The translations under genes were made by a program, and so were the position numbers. From NCBI RefSeq assembly GCF_018448495.1, contig NZ_CP049902.1, positions 3,100,001 to 3,164,000 on the forward strand: 64,000 bases of DNA, in the 5' to 3' direction. The notes beneath the pieces are model-generated. The model had not been told where the DNA came from. It made no database searches and saw only the letters and a list, made by a program, of their open reading frames with translations. This document shows positions 55,233-64,000 of this stretch, in pieces (the stretch's first letter is position 1; each line of letters begins with the position of its first letter). The DNA is from Psychrobacter sp. WY6. Lineage in GTDB: Bacteria > Pseudomonadota > Gammaproteobacteria > Pseudomonadales > Moraxellaceae.

Positions 55233-55242
55233 ATTAGCTCTT

Positions 55243-55276
55243 AACGCCTTTTAGTGATTATAACTAGAAGGCGTTT
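55243..55276 (+). terminator. Terminator of the amidohydrolase gene
   Basis: AACGCCTT and AAGGCGTT pair, with inner CTAG/TTAG pairs; followed by TCCTTTTC rather than a pure T run. Confidence 0.65.
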
Positions 55277-55353
55277 CCTTTTCTGTATCCAACTACTCAA
55301 ATCTCAAAGTAGTTTATTTTTAAAGTATTCTATAACTAGTTAAAACCCCAAAC

Positions 55354-56184
55354 CTACTCATTCAAATACAGCTCAGCCATCCTATCAAGTCTAGCCTTCA
55401 CCTCTTTCCAGTTCGGCATCACTTGCGTTAGTAAACGCCAAAAGTGCTCGCTATGATTATGCTCAGCTATATGACACAGCTCATGCAGTATCACATAATC
55501 AATGCACTCCTTTGGCGCTTTTACCAAATGCGGATTAAGTATTAAATTGCCTTTCGTTGAGCAGCTTCCCCACTGCTTTTTCATAGTCATAAGTCTAAAT
55601 GATGGCGTACCTGTGACCCATGATGCTTTAGGTAGTACCGCATCTAGTCGCTCTGCAAAGATAAGCTTGGCTTTATCTTGGTACCATTTATCAATAAGGC
55701 TTTTTACGAGAGTAGCTCGTTCATCCAAGTCTAATTCAGCATCACTTTGCGATAATTCTACATTCAACTGACCACGACTCAGCTTTACACTAGGTTCAGT
55801 CTCAGAGTTAATGATCACTTTTAAGACATAACGACGACCCAGATAAAACTGAGTCTCACCGCTGACATAACGCTTGGGCAATACATGATCTTTTTGCTTG
55901 GCAAAGTCTTGTAGGCTTTGCCATATCCAGCGCGCACGCTTCATCATAGCATCATGGATCATCTCCTCTGTAGCATCGATAGGCGCTGTGGCGACCACAC
56001 GCTGATCAGGATGTACCTTGATAACAATTTTACGAGGTTGTCTTGATTTACTGGGTTTGGTCTTTTCGCTAATAAGCGTGTCGCTTTTAGACTTGCCTGT
56101 TGTTTTGTTATAAGTTGCGTCTTTACGCACTACTTCATAATGGATCTTATCTTCACCATAATAAAAGTCGCCATTCTCAGTCAT
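55354..56184 (-). CDS. YgjP/DUF45-type metallopeptidase
   Basis: 276 residues. HELCHIAEHNHSEHFW gives an HExxH zinc site with a further His, as in the YgjP-like (DUF45) family; KKQWGSCSTKGNLILNP is the conserved segment ahead of it. The N-terminal part is a basic linker (KPSKSRQPRKIVIKV). Proteins of this family are often encoded next to hsdR of type I restriction systems, as here (6 bp gap). Its role in the system is unknown. Confidence 0.85.
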   Translation of the reverse strand: MTENGDFYYGEDKIHYEVVRKDATYNKTTGKSKSDTLISEKTKPSKSRQPRKIVIKVHPDQRVVATAPIDATEEMIHDAMMKRARWIWQSLQDFAKQKDHVLPKRYVSGETQFYLGRRYVLKVIINSETEPSVKLSRGQLNVELSQSDAELDLDERATLVKSLIDKWYQDKAKLIFAERLDAVLPKASWVTGTPSFRLMTMKKQWGSCSTKGNLILNPHLVKAPKECIDYVILHELCHIAEHNHSEHFWRLLTQVMPNWKEVKARLDRMAELYLNE

Positions 56185-56190
56185 TATCTA

Positions 56191-59100
56191 CTACCCTCTT
56201 GCTGCTCGTGGGCTACTTGACTCTCTCGACAGCCCAAGTCGGGTAATCTTTAGCACGGCTTCAATAAGCTGTTGCGCTTTATCGATACCCAAGTCAGCAA
56301 ACAACATTGGCAATAAACGTCTATTAATCGCATTTTCAATTTCACTGGCATTGATGGAATATTCAGCTACATTGGTTTTAACCACCTCATCAATCTCAAA
56401 GGCGTAAGCGACCAGCTTGTCGTTATCTAGCTCTTTATCCGCTAAGAAGTCAGCGTCAAATAAGTGCTTAAACAAACCAAAGTAAGCCTGAGCATGTTTG
56501 TTTAATTTGCCACTATCATCGATAAAGTCATTCGGTACATCAGCGACATCGCGGTCTTTGACGGCTTGCTCAAAGTCAGCAAACATCATGTATTGCTTCA
56601 CGGGTGCATCGAACATTGCTCTGGCTTCTTCAATGGCTTTTTTTAGCTTAGAGAAGTACTCTTGCGCATACGGATCATCCGCCAAATCTTGCTCAATCAT
56701 TTTAGTGACACGACCGGTGATTTTATCGGTTTGGTTACGGGCTTCATCATCACTCAGCTCTTCGGGCTTAACATCCTTACCTAAATTGCCGACTAAGTAA
56801 GCCCCTTTTGCTTCCTTCACCTCAAGCCCTGCAATGTGCTTATCGAGTAAGCTGCGAATATCCGCTTCGTACTCATCGTAATCGATAGTCTCATCAGCGT
56901 CTTCACGCACTTGCTTACGTAGGTTAATAAAGGCTTTTAGATCGGCTTTGTAGCGGTCACGCTTGCTATCGAATGATTTATCTTCAAAGAAGGACGCTGA
57001 CTGCAAAGCAATTTTCATGGCGTTAGAAAACTCGGTCAAGGCCGCATAAAAGTCGTCACGCGCTTTAAGCTTGGTATCGACTACCCTGCCGTCGATCTCT
57101 TGCATCTTAGGTGCAAGCACCTGCCTTAAAGCTTGTCCGTCTTGCTTATTTTTCACTGATGAGAAGATCGCCCACAGCTCGTTATGCAGTCTTGGTAGCT
57201 GTTTGTACTCGGTATCCATAGCGTTATACAGACCTTTGAGGTCTTCGATATCAAAGCCACCTTGCGTACGTTCCGCTAAGTCTTGGTATTTCTCAATGGT
57301 GATATCCAGCTCTTTTAAGATGCCACGATAATCAATCAGATAACCAAAGCGTTTTTTCTCATGTAAGCGGTTCACCCGCGCAATCGCCTGAATAAGGTTG
57401 TGCTGCTTTAAAGGCTTATCGATATACAGTACGGTGTTTTTTGGCTCATCAAAGCCCGTTAATAGCTTATCAACAACGATCATAATGTCAGGGCCATCAT
57501 CGGTACTAAAGGCTTCTATAATGGCTTTGGTATAGGCTTTTTCATCACCGCCGAAGTCCGCGGCAACATTATCTTGCCACCAGTTTTGTACGATGTCTTT
57601 TGATTCGCCATCGACGGTATCATGCCCTTCACGGGTATCAGGCGGTGACATGGCTACCACTGAAGTCACTTTGCCAATCTTATCTAAAGCGATCTTATAG
57701 CGAACGGCTGAGGCTTTAGAATCACAAGCCAGTTGACCTTTTAGATGCTGCTGTTTAAAGTTTTGGAAGTGATCAGAGATGTCATGAGCGATGAGCTCAA
57801 TACGACCTTCAACCTGATAGATTTGACCTTTTTGGGAGAACTTACGTTTGAGGTCACTCTTCTGATCATCGGTAAGCTTTTGGGTGATACGGTCAAACCA
57901 AGCATCAATGGCTTGATCATTGGTATTGAGCTCAGGGATACGCTCTTCGTATAACAGTGGCGTAACGGTTTTATCTTTGACCGCTTGCTGCATGGTGTAA
58001 GAGTGAATGATGCTGCCGAATTTGTTTTCGGTCTTATCATCCTTTAACAGTGGCGTACCAGTAAAGGCAATAAAGGCAGCATTCGGCAGAGCCTGGCTCA
58101 TGCGAATATTATTCTCACCGTTTTGGCTGCGGTGACCTTCATCGACCATGACGATGATGTTTGGGCTGTCGTTATAGCATTCATCATACTTAACGGCTGA
58201 GCCAAATTTATTAATGATGGAGAAGATAACGCGCTCATTACCGTGACCGATTTGCTGTGCTAGGCGGCGACCAGAGGTTGCCATCGCCTCCGATTTATCT
58301 CTATCACTAAGTACGCCACCTGAGGCAAAGGTTTGACTAAGCTGAGTTTCCAAATCAACCCGGTCAGTGACCACAATAACACGGCACTTCGCGAGCTCTT
58401 CTAACCAAATCAAAGCTTTAGAGAAAAACACCATAGTGAAAGATTTGCCACTACCTGTGGTATGCCAAATAACACCGCCTTGCCGACTACCCGACTTACC
58501 ATCAGGGCCGTCAAAGGTGCTGATACGTTCAATCAGGGCTTTGATACCAAAGACTTGCTGATAACGGGCAACAATTTTGCCAGCCTTTTTATCAAACAAG
58601 GTAAACATGCGCGTCATCTCAAGCAAACGCTCAGGCTGTAATAAGCTAATGATAAGGCGGTCTTGATCAGTGACGACGAGATCGCCAGCATTAATCAGCG
58701 ATAAGTATTCTTTTTTAGCAGAGGCAGGACGATGATCAAATAGATTATTAAGCTGCTCATCAGTAAGCGCTTGGTTTTTTAGACGGTTAAATTCAGGCTC
58801 TTGGATGTCTTCTTCGACCCATTTTGCCCAGAACTTTTCAGGCGTACCGCAAGTCGCATACAGTCCGTCATGACCATTAACCACCAGTAATAATTGACTA
58901 TAGGCAAACAGATGCGGGATTTCTGTTTGATGTTGATTGCGAATATGCTGGGATACCGCTTGGGAATTGGTCGATTGCCACTCTCTACTAGAGTCAGGGC
59001 GTTTGGCTTCAATCACTGTCAGTGGTAGACCATTCACAAAGCAGACGATATCAGGTCTACGGCTGTTCGTCGTACCCTCGCTATTCTGTACTACCAGCTC

Positions 59101-59553
59101 TTCGGTAAAGTGGAAGCTATTGTTATCGATATGATTCCAATCTATCAAGCTGATGGTTTGCGAGGTTCTTTTGCCGTCGATAAACTCGGTCACGGTCACG
59201 CCATAGAGCATGGCGTTATAGAGCGCCTCGTTAGCGAGCTGTAGCCCTAAGTTCATCGCTGGGTTTAGCTCATGCATGATCTTATCAATGGCACTGTCTG
59301 ACAAATAATGCGGCTTGCCTTCAAACATAAAAGTTTGCTTAGCTAAGAACGCACGCATGATAGGTAATAACACCACTTGACTAGTAGCTTTGTTAGCACT
59401 CGCCTGATTAGCTAGCAGCTTACTGCTACGCATGGCGTTGCATTGGCTAGGTGGTATAAACTGATAGCCTAGTGTAGTGAGCAAGGTTAAGGCAGGGATT
59501 TTTGAACTAAATTCTTCTGCGAAGTTGATGGCTCTATTAGAGGTTATTTCCAT
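56191..59553 (-). CDS. hsdR: Type I restriction enzyme R subunit HsdR
   Basis: Motor and nuclease subunit that translocates and cuts unmodified DNA. 1120 residues, intact. The PD-(D/E)xK nuclease is RRPDIVCFVNGLPLTVIEAKRP near 165-190, and the SF2 helicase motifs are GGVIWHTTGSGKSFTM (Walker A), VMVDEGHRS (DExx) and FIAFTGTPL, with later motifs LLTGFDEPKNTVLYIDKPL and QAIARVNRLH. It overlaps the Abi_2 stop by about 10 bp, so translation is coupled. Confidence 0.95.
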   Translation of the reverse strand: MEITSNRAINFAEEFSSKIPALTLLTTLGYQFIPPSQCNAMRSSKLLANQASANKATSQVVLLPIMRAFLAKQTFMFEGKPHYLSDSAIDKIMHELNPAMNLGLQLANEALYNAMLYGVTVTEFIDGKRTSQTISLIDWNHIDNNSFHFTEELVVQNSEGTTNSRRPDIVCFVNGLPLTVIEAKRPDSSREWQSTNSQAVSQHIRNQHQTEIPHLFAYSQLLLVVNGHDGLYATCGTPEKFWAKWVEEDIQEPEFNRLKNQALTDEQLNNLFDHRPASAKKEYLSLINAGDLVVTDQDRLIISLLQPERLLEMTRMFTLFDKKAGKIVARYQQVFGIKALIERISTFDGPDGKSGSRQGGVIWHTTGSGKSFTMVFFSKALIWLEELAKCRVIVVTDRVDLETQLSQTFASGGVLSDRDKSEAMATSGRRLAQQIGHGNERVIFSIINKFGSAVKYDECYNDSPNIIVMVDEGHRSQNGENNIRMSQALPNAAFIAFTGTPLLKDDKTENKFGSIIHSYTMQQAVKDKTVTPLLYEERIPELNTNDQAIDAWFDRITQKLTDDQKSDLKRKFSQKGQIYQVEGRIELIAHDISDHFQNFKQQHLKGQLACDSKASAVRYKIALDKIGKVTSVVAMSPPDTREGHDTVDGESKDIVQNWWQDNVAADFGGDEKAYTKAIIEAFSTDDGPDIMIVVDKLLTGFDEPKNTVLYIDKPLKQHNLIQAIARVNRLHEKKRFGYLIDYRGILKELDITIEKYQDLAERTQGGFDIEDLKGLYNAMDTEYKQLPRLHNELWAIFSSVKNKQDGQALRQVLAPKMQEIDGRVVDTKLKARDDFYAALTEFSNAMKIALQSASFFEDKSFDSKRDRYKADLKAFINLRKQVREDADETIDYDEYEADIRSLLDKHIAGLEVKEAKGAYLVGNLGKDVKPEELSDDEARNQTDKITGRVTKMIEQDLADDPYAQEYFSKLKKAIEEARAMFDAPVKQYMMFADFEQAVKDRDVADVPNDFIDDSGKLNKHAQAYFGLFKHLFDADFLADKELDNDKLVAYAFEIDEVVKTNVAEYSINASEIENAINRRLLPMLFADLGIDKAQQLIEAVLKITRLGLSRESSSPRAARG

Positions 59554-60465
59554 AATGGGTGCTCTCTCCAGTTTTCAGGTAAACCCATTGCTGAGCGCCA
59601 TTTTCTTTCGACAGCTAATGGCTCTAGTAGATTATTCACTTCTACTGCCCAATCATCTCCGTTACCAGTCGCTCTCAACAAGTGACGTAACATTAACAAG
59701 ACATAGAATATCCTGTCATTTCTTGGTGTCATTGGTGGTAACCAATTTGCGTCTCTGGTTCTATCTGGTTTTATCGCTAATGAACGATTCCATAATCGAC
59801 TATGATGCGCACAAACATTTCTGACGTAAGTCAAAGTATGCAACCAATCGCCAAGCTTTTTGATGAAGATTAAAGTGATTAGCAATCAGCTTCTTATCTT
59901 CAACCCCTTGCGCTTGATTATTGATTAATCCCCTGTATCCAAAAGATAATGCACCTAACGATATTACCTCTGTAAGCATCCAAATAGGAATAGTTGGGAA
60001 ACCTATATATTTTGAACTAAAATGTTCAATAAAGTCATCCGTTGACCTCTCTACTTCATTCTCAATTTTTCCAAGCCATTTCTGATGATTAAATTTATTA
60101 TGGAAATTGGCACTATTGGTATATCCAAAAGCGCCATACTTATGACCCATTTGATAAGTAAATTGAGTTCTAACTGCGATTTCAACACGTTCGATAGCAT
60201 CAAGGATCAAAGAGCGTAACTTACGGTCAAATTCATATAGAGATACGACTTCATTGAAGTTTGTTCCATTCTGAAATTGGCTAGTGACGAATTTTTGATC
60301 ATTGCGAATTCGAAAGGGATACCAATAGCCGCTTAAACGATAATAGCTAATACTGGCTAACTTGGATTCGGCAAGGTTTTTGTCTTCAAAAAACATGCCT
60401 TTTTTCTCAAGACGTGCAATCTGCTGTGCAAAGGTAAGAGGAGGTTTGACATAGGTAACTAACAT
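59544..60465 (-). CDS. Abi_2 (AbiF/AbiD-like) HEPN protein, one frameshift
   Basis: Starts at 60465 (MLVTYVKPPLTFAQQIARLEKKGM). LASISYYRLSGYWYPFR and YEFDRKLRSLILDAIERVEIAVRTQF are the Abi_2 signature. The C-terminal part has the HEPN RNase motif RNVCAHHSRLWNR (R-x4-H). One A missing from an A5 run near 59865 splits the frame; corrected, QKKLGDWLHTLTYVRNVCAHH reads through, giving about 307 residues. HEPN proteins of this type cut RNA and cause growth arrest or phage abortion. It lies between the hsdS side and hsdR. Confidence 0.87.
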
Positions 60466-60504
60466 TTATTAGCTACCTTATAAGAAGGAATTTCAGACAA
60501 AGAA

Positions 60505-60557
60505 AAACCGCCAAGGTTGCGCGTTACCCAGAGGGCACTAAGCGTGACGGTTATGTT
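60505..60557 (-). ncRNA. Structured small RNA or leader ahead of the Abi_2 gene
   Basis: On the minus strand, starting about 7 nt after the -10 at 60564, the RNA reads AACCGTCACGCTTAGTGCCC then TCTGGGTAACGCGCAACCTT and GGCGGTTTTTC. GCCC/GGGT with flanking TTA/TAA and CGC/GCG makes a hairpin with small bulges; AACCG at the 5' side can pair with CGGTT at the 3' side, and AACC/GGTT before the T5 run resembles a terminator. Length about 50 nt. It sits 40-90 bases ahead of the ATG. Conserved RNAs are known ahead of Abi_2 genes; a match is inferred, not tested. Confidence 0.55.
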
Positions 60558-60563
60558 GCGTAC

Positions 60564-60592
60564 ATTATACGGCGTATTGACACTTCTGTCAA
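60564..60592 (-). promoter_or_regulatory. Consensus sigma-70 promoter for the small RNA/Abi_2 gene
   Basis: Minus strand TTGACA (60592-60587), 17 bp, TATAAT (60569-60564): a full consensus match at both boxes and spacing, rare in natural promoters. The start would be near 60557. Confidence 0.85.
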
Positions 60593-60595
60593 TAC
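60574..60595. promoter_or_regulatory. Inverted repeat over the -35 box, probable operator
   Basis: GTATTGACA-CTTC-TGTCAATAC: perfect 9-bp arms, four-base centre, covering the -35 box. A repressor bound here would block the strong promoter. Confidence 0.55.
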
Positions 60596-60714
60596 ATGCA
60601 TTCAGACAACACTTTCGCATCTTTTCCAAAAGACAATTCCCCAACTATTTAAAATTAATGCTCGGGTTAAAACTAGTACACAGATTCAGTTTTTTTATTC
60701 TATATTTTATCGGT

Positions 60715-60734
60715 GCGTAAAATGCATCTTACGC
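60715..60734. repeat. Inverted repeat at the end of the PD-(D/E)xK gene
   Basis: GCGTAA and TTACGC pair around ATGCAT-type centre, overlapping the stop codon at 60731-60729; no T run. Possibly a weak terminator between this gene and the Abi_2 unit. Confidence 0.4.
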
Positions 60735-61519
60735 CTCTGGACGAATAAAGACTGACACAGGAATACCATTCATGTTTTTACTCAAGTCGTTCTCTATACC
60801 GGATTAGCGATAAAGCCTTCAGGATCGTAAACAAAACAAATAATCCGTTTGCAATCTGGATGTACCTGATATCGTTGCGAGTCAATAATAAGTTGTTCGC
60901 CAACTTCTTTCGCTCTAAGCGTTTTATTTTACGGCTTTTTTTGAGCTCTATAATAATTTGTTCTTTCTTCAATAAGAAGTCAGTTCGAGAAGCCGCACCA
61001 GCATAACTTGGCGTATACTCTTCAGGTCGAACATCATCAAAATACAACTTCAACAAGGCATGAATAAATCTTGTACGTCATATTCATCATTTATATTGAG
61101 AGTATTTCTATTGCTATACCTATGACTTAACTGTCGACATACTTGATGAAACCGGTTCATAATACGTTCAATATTTTCATTAGCGCTTACGACAGTATTT
61201 ATATTTTTATCAGTTCATCCCCAGTACTCTGTTATTTCATCATCATAGATTTTAAGAATGTAACTGAAGAACTTAAAACCTCATCACTATTATCTAAGAC
61301 TAATAATAAATCCATTTCAGTGATACTTGAAAGAGAATAATTAAGGTTTTCAAATTCTTTTATATGATGCGAGTCAATACCAAATATATTCCTAATGGCA
61401 GCGTCCGCATCTCTTTTCCACTTGACTATTAGTTGAGAATTACCTGTCTTAAACTCAAGTGCATTTGCTCTATCAACAAGCGAACTTAATTTAGAAATTG
61501 CGTTAGACTTTTCCATCAC
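60729..61519 (-). CDS. PD-(D/E)xK nuclease-like protein between hsdS and Abi_2 gene (frameshifts)
   Basis: Rebuilt across at least three breaks: N-part (KLSSLVDRANALEFKTG..., KWKRDADAAIRNIFG), then NENIERIMNRFHQVCRQLSHRYSNR, LLKLYFDDVRPEEY, and AASRTDFLLKKEQIIIELKK, where D and ExK form the nuclease motif. The end reads QRYQVHPDCKRIICFVYDPEGFIANPVG...NGIPVSVFIRP to 60729. About 264 residues. Its start overlaps the hsdS stop by 4 bp. I do not recognise a named family; similar C-terminal domains are found in uncharacterised defence-island proteins. Confidence 0.68.
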
Positions 61520-62753
61520 ACAACCTCCCCATCAACCACCACCCGCTTCTTACCCGTCAACAAAACCTGCATCAGCGCCTTTTTCTCTTGGTGCAAATCA
61601 GCTAATTGCTGCTCAAGCAACTCAATCTCTTTATCGGCATTGGTTAACACGGTGGCGATTTTTTGTTGTTCAAGTAGAGCTGGAACTTTAATCTTTATAA
61701 CTTTTATAATTGTGGCACTTAAGTTAGGTTGTCCACCTTGAACCAGTAGTAACGCTTTCAACATTTCAACTTCAAGTAAATAGAACAAAAACAAGTTATG
61801 GAATTCTTCTTTTGGCTCTAATGCTAAAACTGCTTGATTTACAGTTGCACTATCTAGCATATTCAAAGCTACTTTCCCCGCTGTTGCGCCATACATAGCA
61901 ACAAGAATACTTCCATTCTTAACAATTTTTGCGGAAGAATTTTGGAGTCCCAGCTCTGTTATATATTCATTTACAGAATCAACAAATCGTTTAATTTCCC
62001 AGAAGTAATCCACGGTATACTGCCATTGTAATACTCCTTTGTTCTAGAGGGTGTTCCACCTGAAAAGCATTTTGAAGTAGAGCCTATACTGAACTCTTCC
62101 CACTCACCATCAAACCTTTTTCCCGACTCATCAAGCAAACGCTTTTTACCCGTCAGCAACTGCTGCATCAAGGCTTTTTTCTGCTGGGTACTATTGTCAA
62201 TCAGACGCTCAGTGGTGCTAATTGCTTTATCCCAAGTAGATAGGATTTTGGCGATTTTTTGTTGTTCTGGAAGTGGTGGAATACCAATTTTAAGATTAAG
62301 AAACTCACCTTTAGTAATATTTTTCATTGAGCCACTTGTACCAGTCGCTAAATTTGACAACGTATATCTAACTGGTTCAGATGCCAATACGTAGCTTAAC
62401 CACTTCATATTGGCATCAGGTTTTGGAATAGTTTGCCATAATTTATCGGGTAAAAATAATTCAGGATAATCGGAGTTTATATAAGCACTAGCTCCTACTA
62501 AACTTTCTGTATTACTTCTACTAATTATAATTTGAGATTTTCTAGGATTAATTTTTGCTCTATCGAGTTCATCTTCTCTTTCAATAACTTTAACTGCATG
62601 TGGATTAAATGTCCCATAAGTAACGGCACTAACTCTTAAAACACCCTTCTCACCATCCAGTAATTGGCGATCTTCAGCGTTTACACTTACACCAGATTCT
62701 AAACCATTTAATAAATCTTCTACTCGACCATCCGTCCATCCATTAGGCACCAT
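61516..62753 (-). CDS. hsdS: Type I restriction enzyme specificity subunit HsdS (one frameshift)
   Basis: DNA-recognition subunit with two target domains and two conserved spacers: PPLPEQQKIAKILSTWDKAISTTE and PALLEQQKIATVLTNADKEIELLEQQ, both ending in QKKALMQxLLTGKKR. The frame breaks near 62000 in the second target domain (expected WITSGKLN...KRFVDSVNEYITELGL). About 412 residues. The two half-sites are set by residues 1-150 and 220-340; target not predictable by eye. It overlaps hsdM by 11 bp. Confidence 0.9.
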
Positions 62754-64000
62754 AACCCAACTCCTTTAAATACCCTGCCATCTCAGCTTCTAGAGCATCT
62801 AATTCAGCTTTTAACTCAAGACGCTCAGTACGCACCGCGTCCAGATCAATCTCCGCCTCTTCCTCAAAGGTATCGACATAGCGTGGAATATTTAGGTTAA
62901 AGTCGTTTTCTGCTATCTCATCAAAGCTTGCTAGATAAGCGTATTTATCAACGCTTTCTCGCGCCTTATAAGTCTCAATGACCTTGTTAATATTATCCTC
63001 AGTGAGCTGGTTTTGATTCTTACCCGATTTAAACTCATTACTGGCATCGATAAACAGGACTGTGTCATCAGACTTATTCTTTTTAAACAATAAAAGCGCT
63101 GGTATACCCTACCAAAGAACAGCTTTTCTGGTAAGCCAATCACCGTATCGAGCAGGTTTTCCTCAATCAGTTGCTGACGGATTTTGCCTTCACTAGACGC
63201 ACGGAACAGCACGCCATGCGGTACGACCACACCCATTCTGCCAGTGCTAGGTTTCAGCGTTTCAATCATATGACTGATAAAGGCATAGTCGCCCTTAGTC
63301 TTGGGTGGTACACCGCGATGGAAGCGACCGTAGGGATCGCTGCTGGCATCTTCATGACCCCATTTATCCAGTGAAAACGGCGGGTTGGCCGTCACCACAT
63401 CGAACTGTAATAAGGGTGCCGTCTTTGTCCAGTAGCAGCGGATTACGGATGGTATCGCCCCACTCGATACGGTGGTTGTCCTCACCGTGTAGGAACATAT
63501 TCATCTTAGCCAGTGCCCATGTCGAGCCAATGGCTTCTTGACCGTATAGCGCATACTTCTTAGAATTTGAGTTTTTGCGTACCATCGCCCCGCACTTAAT
63601 GAGTAGCGACCCTGAACCGCAGGCTGGATCACAGATTTCATCGCCCTCAACAGGCTCAAGAATAGTCGCCAGCAAATTTGATACTTCTGGCGGTGTATAG
63701 AACTCACCAGCCGTCGCCCCACTACTGGCGGCAAAGTGTTTGATTAAATACTCGTAAGCATTGCCAATCACATCCAAGCTACCAACGCGTTCAACGCTTA
63801 AGTTGAGATATCTTTGCCAAAGTCTTCTAATAAGTGGCGAAGTAGCTCGTTCTTTTGCTTTTCTTGCCCTAATTTATCCGTATTAAAGCTGATATCTTGG
63901 AAGACGTTTTTGAGCTTAGTGCCGTTGGCTTCTTCAATCGCATGTAGCGCCTCGTCGATACGTTGACCGTTGCCCGGCTGATGACGCTGCTCGTATAGAT
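62743..64000 (-). CDS. hsdM: Type I restriction enzyme methylase subunit HsdM (partial, frameshifts)
   Basis: N6-adenine methyltransferase subunit; the start lies right of the window. Motif I DPACGSGSLL, catalytic NPPF (VVTANPPFSLDKWG), GEFYTPPEVSNLLA, and GVVVPHGVLFRASSEGKIRQQL are clear. Frame breaks near 63805, 63400 and 63090. The visible part starts QRHQPGNGQRIDEALHAIEE and ends EAEMAGYLKELGYGA. Modifies the same site as HsdR cuts, with HsdS giving the specificity. Confidence 0.93.

Noticed and set aside
59544..60465. Abi_2 gene as a true pseudogene
   Set aside because: The single break is one A in an A5 run and the corrected frame keeps all motifs, the same kind of error as in essential genes of this window.
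60517..60720. Plus-strand frame opposite the small RNA
   Set aside because: It is antisense to the promoter and RNA of the Abi_2 unit, with no start signal or family features.

Overview
The window looks like chromosome of a gammaproteobacterium of the family Moraxellaceae, most likely Psychrobacter. I infer this from the moderate-to-low GC content, the protein sequences, a gammaproteobacterial 6S RNA, and clusters such as scpA-scpB beside trpS, rplU-rpmA beside ispB, and ccmF-G-H-I. This is recognition from memory, not a database match.

Positions 1 to about 48.9 kb are core genome: the end of a PilS-type kinase gene with pilR, an S41 protease, gpmI, 6S RNA, fxsA, ruvC, a META-domain lipoprotein, a glutathione S-transferase, a 1-Cys peroxiredoxin, a PLD-domain protein, glnS, ppiB, lpxH, orn, rsgA, a rhodanese, grxC, secB, adk, the cytochrome c maturation genes ccmFGHI, a DUF445-like gene, mrdA, rsmD, rplM-rpsI, an LpxL-like acyltransferase, trpS, scpA, scpB, lolA, rpmA-rplU, ispB, an RND efflux operon (acrA-acrB-oprM type), hemB and a glutathionyl-hydroquinone reductase. 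Mobile DNA here is an IS630-family element just upstream of the efflux operon and a 221-bp MITE-like element next to ccmF.

From the tRNA-Val(GAC) gene at 49.15 kb the character changes. A tyrosine integrase with small HTH genes, unknown small genes and an AlpA-like regulator follows. Next come a luxR gene split by an intact IS5-family element and a deacetylase-family amidohydrolase. Last is a minus-strand defence operon that runs off the right edge: hsdM, hsdS, a PD-(D/E)xK-type protein, a structured leader or small RNA, an Abi_2 (AbiF-like) HEPN protein, hsdR and a YgjP-type metallopeptidase. I infer that this is an island integrated at the tRNA gene; its far end is not in the window.

The most interesting feature is in that operon. 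A consensus promoter (TTGACA, 17 bp, TATAAT) overlaps a perfect 9-bp inverted repeat and drives a short GC-rich folded RNA ending in a U-run, directly ahead of an Abi_2 gene whose C-terminus carries an RxxxxH HEPN ribonuclease motif. This has the layout of an RNA-regulated HEPN toxin carried inside a type I restriction-modification locus.

Many genes, including essential ones (glnS, adk, trpS, secB, hemB, mrdA, rplU), are interrupted by 1-nt indels, mostly in homopolymers. I read these as sequence or assembly errors and give whole-gene spans, with the frameshifts noted in each entry.
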